64,000 nt of DNA from Podospora pseudoanserina. Its lineage: Eukaryota > Ascomycota > Sordariomycetes > Sordariales > Podosporaceae. The stretch is taken from assembly GCF_035222485.1 (NCBI RefSeq), contig NC_085925.1:2976001-3040000 (forward strand), in the 5' to 3' direction. This document shows, piece by piece, positions 56,654-64,000 of this stretch (position 1 is the first letter of the stretch; every line of letters starts with the position of its first letter). The notes beneath the pieces are model-generated. The model did no database searches. It saw only the letters and a list, made by a program, of their open reading frames with translations, and was not told the origin of the DNA. A program made the translations under genes and the position numbers.

Positions 56654-56792
56654 AAAAAGTCAAGCCCAAACAGAGCTACCCAACCCTGTCTAGAACAGGG
56701 TAGCTCTCAACTGCCCAGTAGCCTTAACCGGTGGATGAAGTGCGAGAAGGGTCCCTGGAACACAGTCGAGCGTCTTAACTAATTAGGCCATG
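56654..56792 (-). repeat. Pol III-like structured element, copy B
   Basis: Read leftwards: A-box-like CATGGCCTAATTAGTTAAGA (56792-56773), the core GGACCCTTCTCGCACTTCATCC (56754-56733), matching copy A at 21 of 22 positions, a T-arm CCCTG/CAGGG around loop TTCTAGA (56700-56684), a longer outer stem GAGCTACCC/GGGTAGCTC, then GGCTTGACTTTTT. The A box here resembles Arg-type tRNAs. The arm pairs differ from copy A at several positions yet still pair, so the structure is kept. Confidence 0.5.
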
Positions 56793-56838
56793 GGCGACCC
56801 TATTGTCAAGGTCTCCAATGCAGTATATAAACCCCACC

Positions 56839-57033
56839 ATGGCCCCTACCTCTGTTATTGGGTCGCAAGAGGCCATCTGCTCCTTCCTTCCCGGCGGAGA
56901 TATAACATTGCCGGGTCCGGAGGGTACGCATTGGATCTGGGCAATTCAGACTTTTTCTTCTTTTTCCTCATGCGACTTGCTCCTGGACACGCGCCCCATC
57001 GTTACCAACAAAGAAGCCATCCGAAGTAATTAG
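56839..57033 (+). CDS. Doubtful small ORF (64 aa) behind a TATA-like element
   Basis: The frame begins MAPTSVIGSQEAICSFLPGG and ends at 57033. A TATATAAACC lies only about 14 nt upstream, too close for normal initiation at this ATG. No family recognised. It may be a chance frame or the 5' part of a spliced gene. Confidence 0.2.
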   Translation: MAPTSVIGSQEAICSFLPGGDITLPGPEGTHWIWAIQTFSSFSSCDLLLDTRPIVTNKEAIRSN

Positions 57034-57466
57034 TTCTTCTCCGCCATTCTACAGTACCAATCTAGCTGGTTTTGGGGAGGATAGTACAGGACGGTATTAT
57101 GACCTATAAGTTTTGTCCGCCCCTCTTCATCGTCACCTCAGCTACCATTGCCCGGGAGCTACATACGCGAAAGCTCCTGGGTAGTTGAGACCTGAGATTC
57201 AGTACCGTTGTGCGAAGTCCCGTTCAAGTGGTGGAATCATATGACAGGTTCAAGTCTCCGCCAGTTCCGAGGAGGCTTCTTATTTATATCTGGACCTCCC
57301 TCCTCTCCTTCCAATCTTAACCTTTCCCGTACTCTCTGCCCTCAGCCAAGCGACAACCCCCATCCTTGACATTATAACAGTTCGTTTTGAAAGTATGCTA
57401 ACATCTCGCAATCGCAACACCCCTAATACTCGTTAATTTACAGGCTCATCTCTTCAGGTAGCAACC

Positions 57467-58370
57467 ATGCTACTGAACGAAACCAAACGGCCCCTTCGCT
57501 CCGATAGTCCAATTCGGGTGCTTGCGGAATTGGGAATTGAGGATACAGAAAAGCGTGCTGGTAAGCGGTTTCGGGGCGAAAATTGGGATTGGGCCGCGGC
57601 CAGATTCTGGATAACACCGCGCTTTGAAGCGCCCGACGAGAGCGCGGAAACGGATTACGACGAGCCCGGCGGCCATAGCACCGCCAGCAACCCCTCCAGC
57701 AGCGCCCACAGCTGTTGTGCTCTGCGGTTGTTGGGACGATTAAAGTTCAACCGCGGAGGGAAGCCCTGCAATTGCTGCGACGATCAGCCAACTGCCCGAG
57801 GTCGAAGAAGATGCTGTTCGTCTGGTGCATTGCGTTGATGATCCTCCGACTACGTCTCACCCCAAGAGTTGAAAGGGCAGAGGTGTTTGTGTTTTCCGAC
57901 AGCCAACAGGTACTCTCGATGTTGGATAGATGTCCGTTCAGGGCACCCAGGGTTTACGCTGACGACGATGCCGTTATACCTTAATTTGGCTGAACTCACC
58001 AGTAAGCTTCAGGAGTTGGGCGGCCTCCTGACAATCTCGTGGATTCTTGGGCACAATCACAACTTTACTGGGCATCAGCTGGCAGATGAAGTAGTCCATA
58101 TGGCATTTTTTTGATAGTAGGTGGGAGATACCAACACATCGGCAACGAGAAGGAAATTCTCCTGTATAATTCATTATGCTGGACAGATCTCTTGGCGCAC
58201 TTCAACAGTTTCGGGACAAGCATCCGACAGTGGATGTCAACATCAGCATCTCAGCATACAGACAAGCCCATAACAAGTGTTTGAGGCTGAAGAAGTTTCC
58301 TCGTCCCTGGGATTGGGCTCTGCATCACCAAATTATGGAACTGAAGGAGGATTTGTTTCACATTATTTGA
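57467..58370 (+). pseudogene. Relic of an RNase H-domain element or gene
   Basis: The middle part has RNase H features: VFVFSDSQQVLSMLDRC (strand with the acidic residue of the fold) followed by LTISWILGHNHNFTGHQLAD, matching the WxxGHxxxxGNExAD signature of RNase H from non-LTR retrotransposons and related fungal stand-alone RNase H genes. Upstream is an open frame from 57467 (MLLNETKRPLRSDSPIRVLA) and downstream RAQHNK-like sequence (ISAYRQAHNKCLRLKKF). The parts lie in different frames, so the locus is broken, with about three breaks. No reverse transcriptase, poly-A tail or target-site duplication was seen. Parent family (LINE tail or host RNase H gene) is unresolved. Confidence 0.5.
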
Positions 58371-58750
58371 GAACCTAGCTGGGGGGCTCAGATGTGCGGT
58401 TGTGCGGAAACATGTCTTGGTGTGTTCATGAATGGTTGGAAAGTGTCGCGAAGTGTTTGAATGTGTTGGAGGGTGCTGGAGGATGTTGAAGCCATGGACT
58501 GTGGTTGCAAGTGGGGAAATGGTTGACAGTGTGTCGGAGAATGATGGAGAAATGTTGGAACATTTATGTCACTGCAGGAAGGAGTAAGGATGCTCTAGGG
58601 GACTGCATGTTAACGAGAACCAAGTGAGCTGTCTGTGTCAAAGAACCTCAACAAGGTTAGGTAGATGTACACTGAGTAAGTGGTATTCACCGGTTACTAT
58701 CTCCAGATTTTTCGTCTCTTCTTCAACTACCAGTCTCTTAAACAACCCCT
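58371..58750. other. Convergent intergenic region with TGTTGGA/TGGAG-rich tract
   Basis: From 58430 to 58560 a loose repetition of GTGTTGGA, GATGTTGGAG and AATGTTGGAA appears. No gene is supported. Confidence 0.4.
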
Positions 58751-59452
58751 CTACCCACCCGGCAGACACCTTTCTTCCACTCTCCCCCTTTCACAACCAC
58801 GCGGACACTCGCCGCTCACAAACTGCCACCCAAACAACACTTTACTCTGCTCCCTCCCCACCCCACCAAGCACCACCTCCGGGTCCTTATCCCTCATTCC
58901 AACGCCACTCCCAATAACCTCTTCACTCCCGATGTGCAACTGCCCCCATCCCAGTTCAATCAACTCTTTGATCGGAACCCCGTAAACGTACTCCCTAAAC
59001 CCCGCCCATCTCACCGCGGCAGCGCACATCGGGCAGCTTTCGGCGTTGGTGTAGAGTGTCAGGTCCTTGAATGCGGCTAGGGATTCGGCAGGTGTCATGT
59101 TATACGCAGAGGAGACGAAAAGAGAGGAGCAATTATTAATGGCGGCGATTTCGCCGTGCAAAGTTGGGTTTCCTATCCGGGAGTTACCGTTGGAGCCGGT
59201 GCAGATAAGTGTTCCTTGGGGGTTGGCAGAGGTGTGGTTCACGATGACGGTACCAAAGGCGGCGAAGGGGCAGGGGTGGGAGAGGGCGAGGGTGTTGGCT
59301 TGGTGGATCCAGTATTCGCGGGTGGAAAGGGGGATGGTGTCATCGTTGTGAGGGTTTGGGAGGGTGGGTGGTGATGTTGGGATGGAGGGGGTGCATGCTG
59401 TGATTGTTGGGAAGAGGAGGGACAATGAGGCTAGTAGCGATTGGCTTTTCAT
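58751..59452 (-). CDS. Predicted secreted deaminase of the CMP/dCMP-deaminase (guanine/TadA-type) fold
   Basis: Single exon, 233 aa from the ATG at 59452. The zinc motifs are intact: HGEIAAINNC (His plus catalytic Glu) and ESCPMCAAAVRWAG (the CPMC pair). Around them are IHQANTLALSHPCPFAAFGT and VYGVPIKELIELGWGQLHIG, consistent with guanine deaminase or tRNA adenosine deaminase-like proteins. Family members release ammonia from bases, nucleosides or nucleotides. Unusually, the protein starts with a hydrophobic leader (MKSQSLLASLSLLFPTITAC), predicting secretion, so an extracellular or vacuolar purine/pyrimidine salvage role is inferred. The frame continues upstream of 59452 for 44 codons, with an earlier ATG at about 59551 giving a different N-terminus. 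The signal-peptide start was preferred because it lies in a natural leader position. Confidence 0.85.
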   Translation of the reverse strand: MKSQSLLASLSLLFPTITACTPSIPTSPPTLPNPHNDDTIPLSTREYWIHQANTLALSHPCPFAAFGTVIVNHTSANPQGTLICTGSNGNSRIGNPTLHGEIAAINNCSSLFVSSAYNMTPAESLAAFKDLTLYTNAESCPMCAAAVRWAGFREYVYGVPIKELIELGWGQLHIGSEEVIGSGVGMRDKDPEVVLGGVGREQSKVLFGWQFVSGECPRGCERGRVEERCLPGG

Positions 59453-59764
59453 GTTTGGTTGGTTGTGTGTGGGAGAGAAAAAAAGATTAAGGCTGTAAGT
59501 GTGAATTGTGTGATGTTCTTGGATAGTGGGTGGTTGGAATGCTGACATCATTGTTTCGAATTGGCCAGGATTTTTGGGTGCCACACGTCTGTCTCATTCC
59601 GTCAACTACACGCACACCGAACGAGCTTTATTATCACGAAAAGAATGTCATCTCTGTATTTAATTAAATATGTAGCCAGGTTTGATACCGGAAGATTGCT
59701 AATAAGGGTATACCGACGTTGCCGCCGCTCAATTCTCCCCCTTTCTAATGTTTTGTGTTTCCAT
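59453..59764. other. Short intergenic region
   Basis: Promoter of the deaminase gene and 3' end of the next leftward gene. The poly-A/T patch near 59480 is unremarkable. Confidence 0.5.
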
Positions 59765-60802
59765 TCATGCGCCTCTGTGCAACGCGGCTGGCTGGCCGGC
59801 TGGCGGGGTGCCGTGTGCACTCTCCAGCTCCCTTGGAGCAATCTCAGGACCGGGAGCTTCCACCCTGCCCTCTGTATCCCATCGGTCACTGCTCAACTCG
59901 GCTGGCGCTTGCGTCTGTCCAAGTTCGTACGTCGTCATTTGTGGCTCCTTCATACCGGGGTGCAACTGTTGTTCGGGCTGGCCGGAGTAATAGTATTTCT
60001 CTCCAGGCCCAGAAACGACGGACCCGGGCGGAGGTGCCCCTGCCTCAGTGATAGGTAATTCTGCTTTTGAGTCGGTACCGCCGCGGGCCAATCCACGACG
60101 CTTCGTCCTCCAAAGCAAAAAGGCGCCAACCACGATGGCAATTACCACCGCAACAGCACCGACCGCAATGCCGGCTATCGCTCCGCTCGAGATGCCACCG
60201 CTGGAAGGCTCCTCGGGCGCTGATGTGTTGGTCGGTCCTGGGTCTGAGGAAATAGCTGACGAGGGAAGGTCTGAGGGCTTCCACGCGAGCTGGATCATGG
60301 GTGCATAAATATTCACCTGGGACCATTTCTTGTTGGGGAGAGTCATCGGAGCGAGATTGATCTGGCTGCCGCTCTCGCATTGGTATGTCGAAATGGTGGT
60401 GGCTCGAGCATTCGAGATGCAGGTTTGGCCGTTCTCGTTGTGGCACGCATAGCCCTCTGGGCAGCAGCCCACAAAGGTCTCTTCTGGCTCCATCCGGTAC
60501 TGTACGCGCCAGCCCTGAAAGGTGGCGCTGGCGGTGCATGCCGACACATAGCCCGCTGGGCAGTGGAGGCCGGGCGAGTAGAATCCCCAGCCGTAGAAGG
60601 CCAAGTTGGTTCTCGGAGCGCCTGTTGTCCTCGGCGGCCAGCAGTCGGCGTTATCCTGGACGTCATTCGGCCCGCACCTCTGGCCCAACCAGCCCACGTT
60701 GATCTCGGTGTTATGGGCCGGTGTCCAGCATGCTTCCGGAGCTGTGAAGGTTGTGGTCAGATAACCGAGGATGTTTCGGGGTTCGTTGGTAAAGATTGGC
60801 AT
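59765..60802 (-). CDS. Cys-rich single-pass surface protein
   Basis: Single exon, 345 aa from the ATG at 60802; the frame extends upstream only via non-ATG codons. Residues 1-170 have many Cys and Trp (EACWTPAHN, CGPNDVQDNADCWPPR, GLHCPAGYVSACTASATFQG, GCCPEGYACHNENGQTCISN). A Ser/Pro linker leads to one helix (GAIAGIAVGAVAVVIAIVVG) and a cytosolic tail of about 105 residues (WRTKRRG stop-transfer, then Pro/Gly/Gln-rich). This layout is common among fungal cell-wall sensors and adhesins, although no WSC module is clear. No classical signal peptide precedes residue 1, so topology depends on the internal helix or on an unseen upstream exon; upstream exons should be sought. Function unknown. Confidence 0.8.
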   Translation of the reverse strand: MPIFTNEPRNILGYLTTTFTAPEACWTPAHNTEINVGWLGQRCGPNDVQDNADCWPPRTTGAPRTNLAFYGWGFYSPGLHCPAGYVSACTASATFQGWRVQYRMEPEETFVGCCPEGYACHNENGQTCISNARATTISTYQCESGSQINLAPMTLPNKKWSQVNIYAPMIQLAWKPSDLPSSAISSDPGPTNTSAPEEPSSGGISSGAIAGIAVGAVAVVIAIVVGAFLLWRTKRRGLARGGTDSKAELPITEAGAPPPGSVVSGPGEKYYYSGQPEQQLHPGMKEPQMTTYELGQTQAPAELSSDRWDTEGRVEAPGPEIAPRELESAHGTPPAGQPAALHRGA

Positions 60803-62194
60803 CTTGTCTTGCTGCGAACTCGGACTTGTTGGTTCGGGGGATGAAGTGTTGCTCTGTCGTCGTCGAGTTGAAGACAAAAGAAACTGGGAACGCAATACCG
60901 GTCGTCTTTGGGAGCCACTCCGCTTTTCATGGCGCGAGATTCAGCGGCCGGGGAAGTCTAGCGAAGCGGCCAAGCCCGTAGGTCGTCAGGGTGGTCAAGT
61001 CTACGCTGGTCGAGACAGGGACCACATATTCTAGCTGTTGTTTATCGATTGGTTGGCGAGTCTGCACCCCTGCTAGTGTTTATCAGTCCATCCCGCTGAT
61101 TCGATCATTGAACCCGAGACCGCCACAGGGTGAACCGTCCGTGCACCTTAAGGTCGGCGGGCACGCGGGCTCGACGGGCACCCGGAATCGAGGCCCGGCG
61201 ATGGCATAGTGCGCCTTCCCGCAGTAAGAATCCTGGTATGATCAACGAGGCGAAGATAGCAGCTTTTTTTCCACCTCCAGTGCAGGCCAGAGCCTCAGAG
61301 GCCTAGACCCTAGGTTTAGGGGGGCGCTGCAAACGAAATGATGTTTATGAGTTTTAAGGTCGCCTGGGTTCGGTAGTCAGTTGGCACGGTAAATTAAAAA
61401 AAAATGCAACCCTGAGACCCCAACTTGTTCCCCAGACACATGGCCCCCACGGCCGGCGCCACGCCGGCTTCCCCTCTGACCCACAAACACGCAATCCAGC
61501 CATCAAGAAACTCTTTTACAATCTGCGCAATATTGACAAAGCCGCTGCGATTGAAAAGGCTCCCAAGGGTAACGACAGCCAGGCCCCTTTCATCACCGCT
61601 TTTCCAAGATCAAGAAAGCCATACTCTGCAGGGCTTGGTGCTTCCACATCTTCTTATTTTAGAAGCCTCCATTGAGAAAAAAAAGCTTGATCCGAGCCTG
61701 CTCGCTAAAGATATCGCTTAAAGTGAGCGATGTGACCAGCACTGGTGGAAGGGTCAAACCAGGATCGCCGATTGAAGAAGTTCACCGCTCGAGGTCCATG
61801 GCGAAAACTTGAGCAAATTCTCCATAGCTTGTGCAAGAATGCAGATATGCCGGAACCGGAAATGCCATCGTCAACGGCGAGAACGCGGACGGGTGGTTCG
61901 TCGGTTGCTGAGGAAGTAAAGTAAACAAATCCGGGAAGGAGATGTATCCACCGCTCAGGGGTCACTCCTGTGTCGACGAAACCCTAACCCAGGCAACACC
62001 AGCCAACAGCACCAATTGCATCGTCCCAACAGCCAACCGCATCCACGCAAAACCCTGTGACACATGGTTGATCCTTCCCTACCAACAGCCCTGAAAGATT
62101 CTGCCACTGTCACTTAACCAGTAACTCCCCCTAGGCGCTGTCGAATTGTTTACACACTCTTTCACTCATTGCCGTCAAGAAAATTACCACCAAA
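60803..62194. other. 1.4-kb intergenic region
   Basis: Between a leftward and a rightward gene. A frame around 61480-61670 reads KKLFYNLRNIDKAAAIEKAP without an ATG, possibly a degraded or spliced orphan exon. A hairpin-like CCTAGACC/GGTTTAGG is at about 61301-61319. Nothing firm. Confidence 0.4.
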
Positions 62195-62746
62195 ATGACA
62201 CGCTCAATCCTCCCAACCTTCCCGCTCATCATCCTCGGCGTGATCGAGCCACTGATGCTGTACGTCCCCCATTCTGCCCACCCCTCTAATTGCCCAAATC
62301 ACTCACAATTCCCCAGCCTCGAAGCTTACCGCGTCGGCATTATCAACCCTGGCGCCCAGCACTACTTCACCCGTCAACTCCCGCCCGACTTGCTCTACAC
62401 CACCAAGACTACTCAGCCTCCCGAGTTCTCTCCCCAGGCCGAAACGGTCACCCTCCAGCTGGTCAACGTCTTCCTCCTCCTCGCGGGCTTGGCTGTCGTG
62501 TGCTGCTTCAGTAAGGATAAATGGACCGTCAAGGGCTACTGCGTCGTGGTCGGGCTGGCAGATTATGGCCATATCTGGTCCATCTACAAGGGTTTGGGCG
62601 CGGAGGCGTTTTGGGAGTTTGGCAAATGGAACGACTTGGTTTGGGGCGGGGTGTTGGCATCCGCGTTGTTGAATTTGGTGAGGTGGGGGGTTGTGTTTGA
62701 TGTTTTCGGGAGGTTGAAAGATGGGGAGAAGGTGAAGACGAAGTGA
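62195..62746 (+). CDS. Small fungal four-helix membrane protein (DUF7704-like)
   Basis: Two exons, 62195-62259 and 62317-62746 (164 aa). The 57-nt intron is divisible by three and stop-free, so it can be mistaken for coding sequence; GTACGT and CCCCAG mark it, and its removal gives MLLEAYRVGIINP. Helices: ILPTFPLIILGVIEPLML, LQLVNVFLLLAGLAVVCCFS, GYCVVVGLADYGHIWSIYKG and LVWGGVLASALLNLVRWGVV. I recall the pattern of a widespread uncharacterised ascomycete family (DUF7704). Function unknown, likely an internal or plasma membrane protein. Confidence 0.82.
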   Translation: MTRSILPTFPLIILGVIEPLMLYVPHSAHPSNCPNHSQFPSLEAYRVGIINPGAQHYFTRQLPPDLLYTTKTTQPPEFSPQAETVTLQLVNVFLLLAGLAVVCCFSKDKWTVKGYCVVVGLADYGHIWSIYKGLGAEAFWEFGKWNDLVWGGVLASALLNLVRWGVVFDVFGRLKDGEKVKTK

Positions 62747-63070
62747 TTGAGAGCTGGGGGCGGTGGAATCATTTGACGCTATGGTCTGGTCGTCAGAGGT
62801 AGCTTAAAGTCAAGAAACCAAGCAATGAGTTGTCTGGTGCTCAGCCATTGATTTGCGATATCTCGGATCCCATTGTTACCTCAATCTCACCAGGCAGTCA
62901 GCTCGGTGATGCTCGGACAAAGGCCGACCGGGGTATCGGAGGTACGTACCTCCGACCATTCCGTAATCAACAACTTTATCTTGACTTCATGTCAGCCTCA
63001 ACTCCCATGTTTTTTGCCTTTTTGCCTTGCATCGTTCATCATACCATTCATACTAGTCAGTACATCCAGA
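62747..63070. other. Short intergenic region
   Basis: Terminator of the preceding gene and promoter/leader of the MFS gene. Nothing else seen. Confidence 0.5.
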
Positions 63071-64000
63071 ATGGCAACGCAGACACAAACCGTTACCGTT
63101 GCACCCCAACCTGCACACACCAACCCCTCCAACAGCAACCTCATCACACTTTCCGGCCCTAAAGTACCACCTGAGGATGATAGCCACCCCGACTTTTCCA
63201 TGTCCAAGCGGGACATCACCCTCCTCCTAACACCCCTCTGCCTTTCTGTTCTCTTGTCTTCTCTCGACCTGACGATCCTCACCCCCTCCATTCCCTCCAT
63301 CGTGGCCGACTTTGCCTCCCCACAAGGCTACATCTGGATCGGCTCTTCCTTCATCCTCGCCCACACAGCCAGCACACCCATCTGGGGCGCAGTGTCCGAC
63401 ATCTTTGGCCGCAAACCCATCATGCTTTTATCACAGGCCATCTTCTTCTTCGCAAGCTTGCTATGCGCCCTAGCAGAGAACTTGCACTCCCTAATCATCG
63501 GAAGAGCATGGCAAGGGGTAGGCGCGAGTGGGATAGGGATGATGGTCAATGTGATAATTTGTGACTCGTTCAGCTTGAGAGATAGGGGGTTGTATCTCGC
63601 GGTAACAAGCGGGGTGTGGGCGTTGGGGAGTGCGATTGGGCCGGTGATAGGTGGTGTGATGAGCACCAGGTTGAGTTGGAGGTGGTGTTTTTGGATAAAC
63701 CGTCAGTTTTGTCACTTGAGCTTTCTTCCTCCACAGAATCACACTAACAAATCCATAGTTCCCATCGGTTTTCTAGTTTTCTTCACCGTCCTCATCTTCC
63801 TTCCACTCCCATCACCACCCAAGACCCCGATCCTGACCGGGCTCAAAGCTCTGGACTGGTCTGGCTCGCTTCTCATTATCGGTAGTGCCCTGATGATCCT
63901 CCTGGCCCTGGACTTCGGCAATGTAGTGCTAGCCTGGTCTTCCCCCACAGTCATCAACCTCCTCGTCTTTGGCGTCCTGACCCTGTTCCTCTTCTTCTTC
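63071..64000 (+). CDS. MFS drug-type transporter (DHA2-like), 5' part only
   Basis: Exon 1 is 63071-63701; an intron (GTCAGT, branch CACTAAC, acceptor ATAG at 63758) leads to an exon from 63759 that runs off the right edge (about 291 residues visible). A hydrophilic N-terminus of about 50 residues precedes LLLTPLCLSVLLSSLDLTIL. MFS motif A is GAVSDIFGRKPIMLLSQAIF, the DHA family's helix-4 to helix-5 region is GRAWQGVGASGIGMMVNVII and motif C is SGVWALGSAIGPVIGGVMST. Fourteen-helix DHA2 carriers export drugs, mycotoxins or siderophores with protons. The helix count cannot be completed within the window. Confidence 0.88.
   Translation, partial: MATQTQTVTVAPQPAHTNPSNSNLITLSGPKVPPEDDSHPDFSMSKRDITLLLTPLCLSVLLSSLDLTILTPSIPSIVADFASPQGYIWIGSSFILAHTASTPIWGAVSDIFGRKPIMLLSQAIFFFASLLCALAENLHSLIIGRAWQGVGASGIGMMVNVIICDSFSLRDRGLYLAVTSGVWALGSAIGPVIGGVMSTRLSWRWCFWINRQFCHLSFLPPQNHTNKSIVPIGFLVFFTVLIFLPLPSPPKTPILTGLKALDWSGSLLIIGSALMILLALDFGNVVLAWSSPTVINLLVFGVLTLFLFFF

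Larger units (their letters stand above)
56409..57466. other. Intergenic region with the second Pol III-like element
   Basis: Holds the structured element at 56654-56792, a weak small ORF at 56839-57033 and a hairpin at 57148-57179 (stem CCCGGGAGCT/AGCTCCTGGG with one G-U pair). A tract with GGTTCAAGTCTC at 57246 resembles a B box but has no proper stem. The region ends in a probable spliced leader (AG at 57444) before 57467. Confidence 0.45.

Noticed and set aside
57148-57260. Possible further tRNA-like element (GGTTCAAGTCTC)
   Set aside because: B-box-like motif without a matching T stem or A box at proper spacing.
61425-61721. 98-codon frame in the 60.8-62.2 kb gap
   Set aside because: No ATG in the most protein-like frame and no recognised family; left as a note in the intergenic entry.

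Overview
The window is nuclear DNA of a filamentous ascomycete, most likely a sordariomycete near the Sordariales. The evidence is short (about 50-150 nt) GT-AG introns with CTRAY-type branch points, gene spacing of 0.3-4 kb, no operons, and families typical of Pezizomycotina: HET, HeLo, 2EXR, Pth11-like rhodopsin-fold proteins, DFG5/DCW1 mannosidases and large MFS sets. Species assignment is inference. There is no rRNA, no canonical intact tRNA, no CRISPR and no obvious RIP-type AT-rich block.

Layout. 1-6 kb: the 5' end of a leftward gene with an acidic, Trp/Arg-rich cytoplasmic tail, a secreted GMC oxidoreductase and a large HET-domain protein. 6-12 kb: two related orphan genes (7.3 and 10.7 kb) flanking a TENA/THI-4 protein, with two tRNA-like relics. 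11.5-15.6 kb is almost empty. 15.6-26 kb: a flavin monooxygenase (-), a seven-helix membrane protein with a GC-AG intron, a membrane protein with an uncertain model, a field of degenerate tandem repeats, a GFA-type zinc protein and guanylate kinase. 26-30.4 kb: two decayed 2EXR-family copies. 30.7-38 kb: a sugar transporter (-), a divergent intronless TBP paralogue (-), a conserved fungal protein, and two very small related genes (-) encoding Lys/Pro/Gly/Glu-rich repeat peptides. 38.6-39.6 kb: a HeLo-family fossil. 40.6-50.2 kb: a GPI-anchored GH76 protein, an ACS-family MFS carrier, a seven-helix protein with a PQ-rich tail, a PLDc_N protein and a CoA-disulfide-reductase/rhodanese fusion (-). 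51.5-56.4 kb: LITAF-like, BTB and F-box proteins. 56.4-64 kb: an RNase H relic, a predicted secreted deaminase (-), a Cys-rich single-pass surface protein (-), a small membrane protein and the 5' part of a drug-type MFS transporter that runs off the right edge.

Functional themes are accessory: secreted or surface enzymes, transporters, redox enzymes and nonself-recognition-type genes (HET, HeLo fossil). Housekeeping is limited to guanylate kinase. The genes do not form a recognisable biosynthetic cluster.

Most unusual items: (i) a pair of tiny genes at 36.65 and 37.73 kb, one holding a 9-residue peptide repeat whose codons have diverged while the amino acids have not; (ii) the divergent TBP paralogue with an overlapping upstream ORF; (iii) a two-copy Pol III-like element (50.6 and 56.7 kb) with a covarying T-arm hairpin, a 22-nt core matching at 21 positions and a shared terminator. 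All exon junctions were worked out by hand from splice signals, frame and family resemblance; no search was run.
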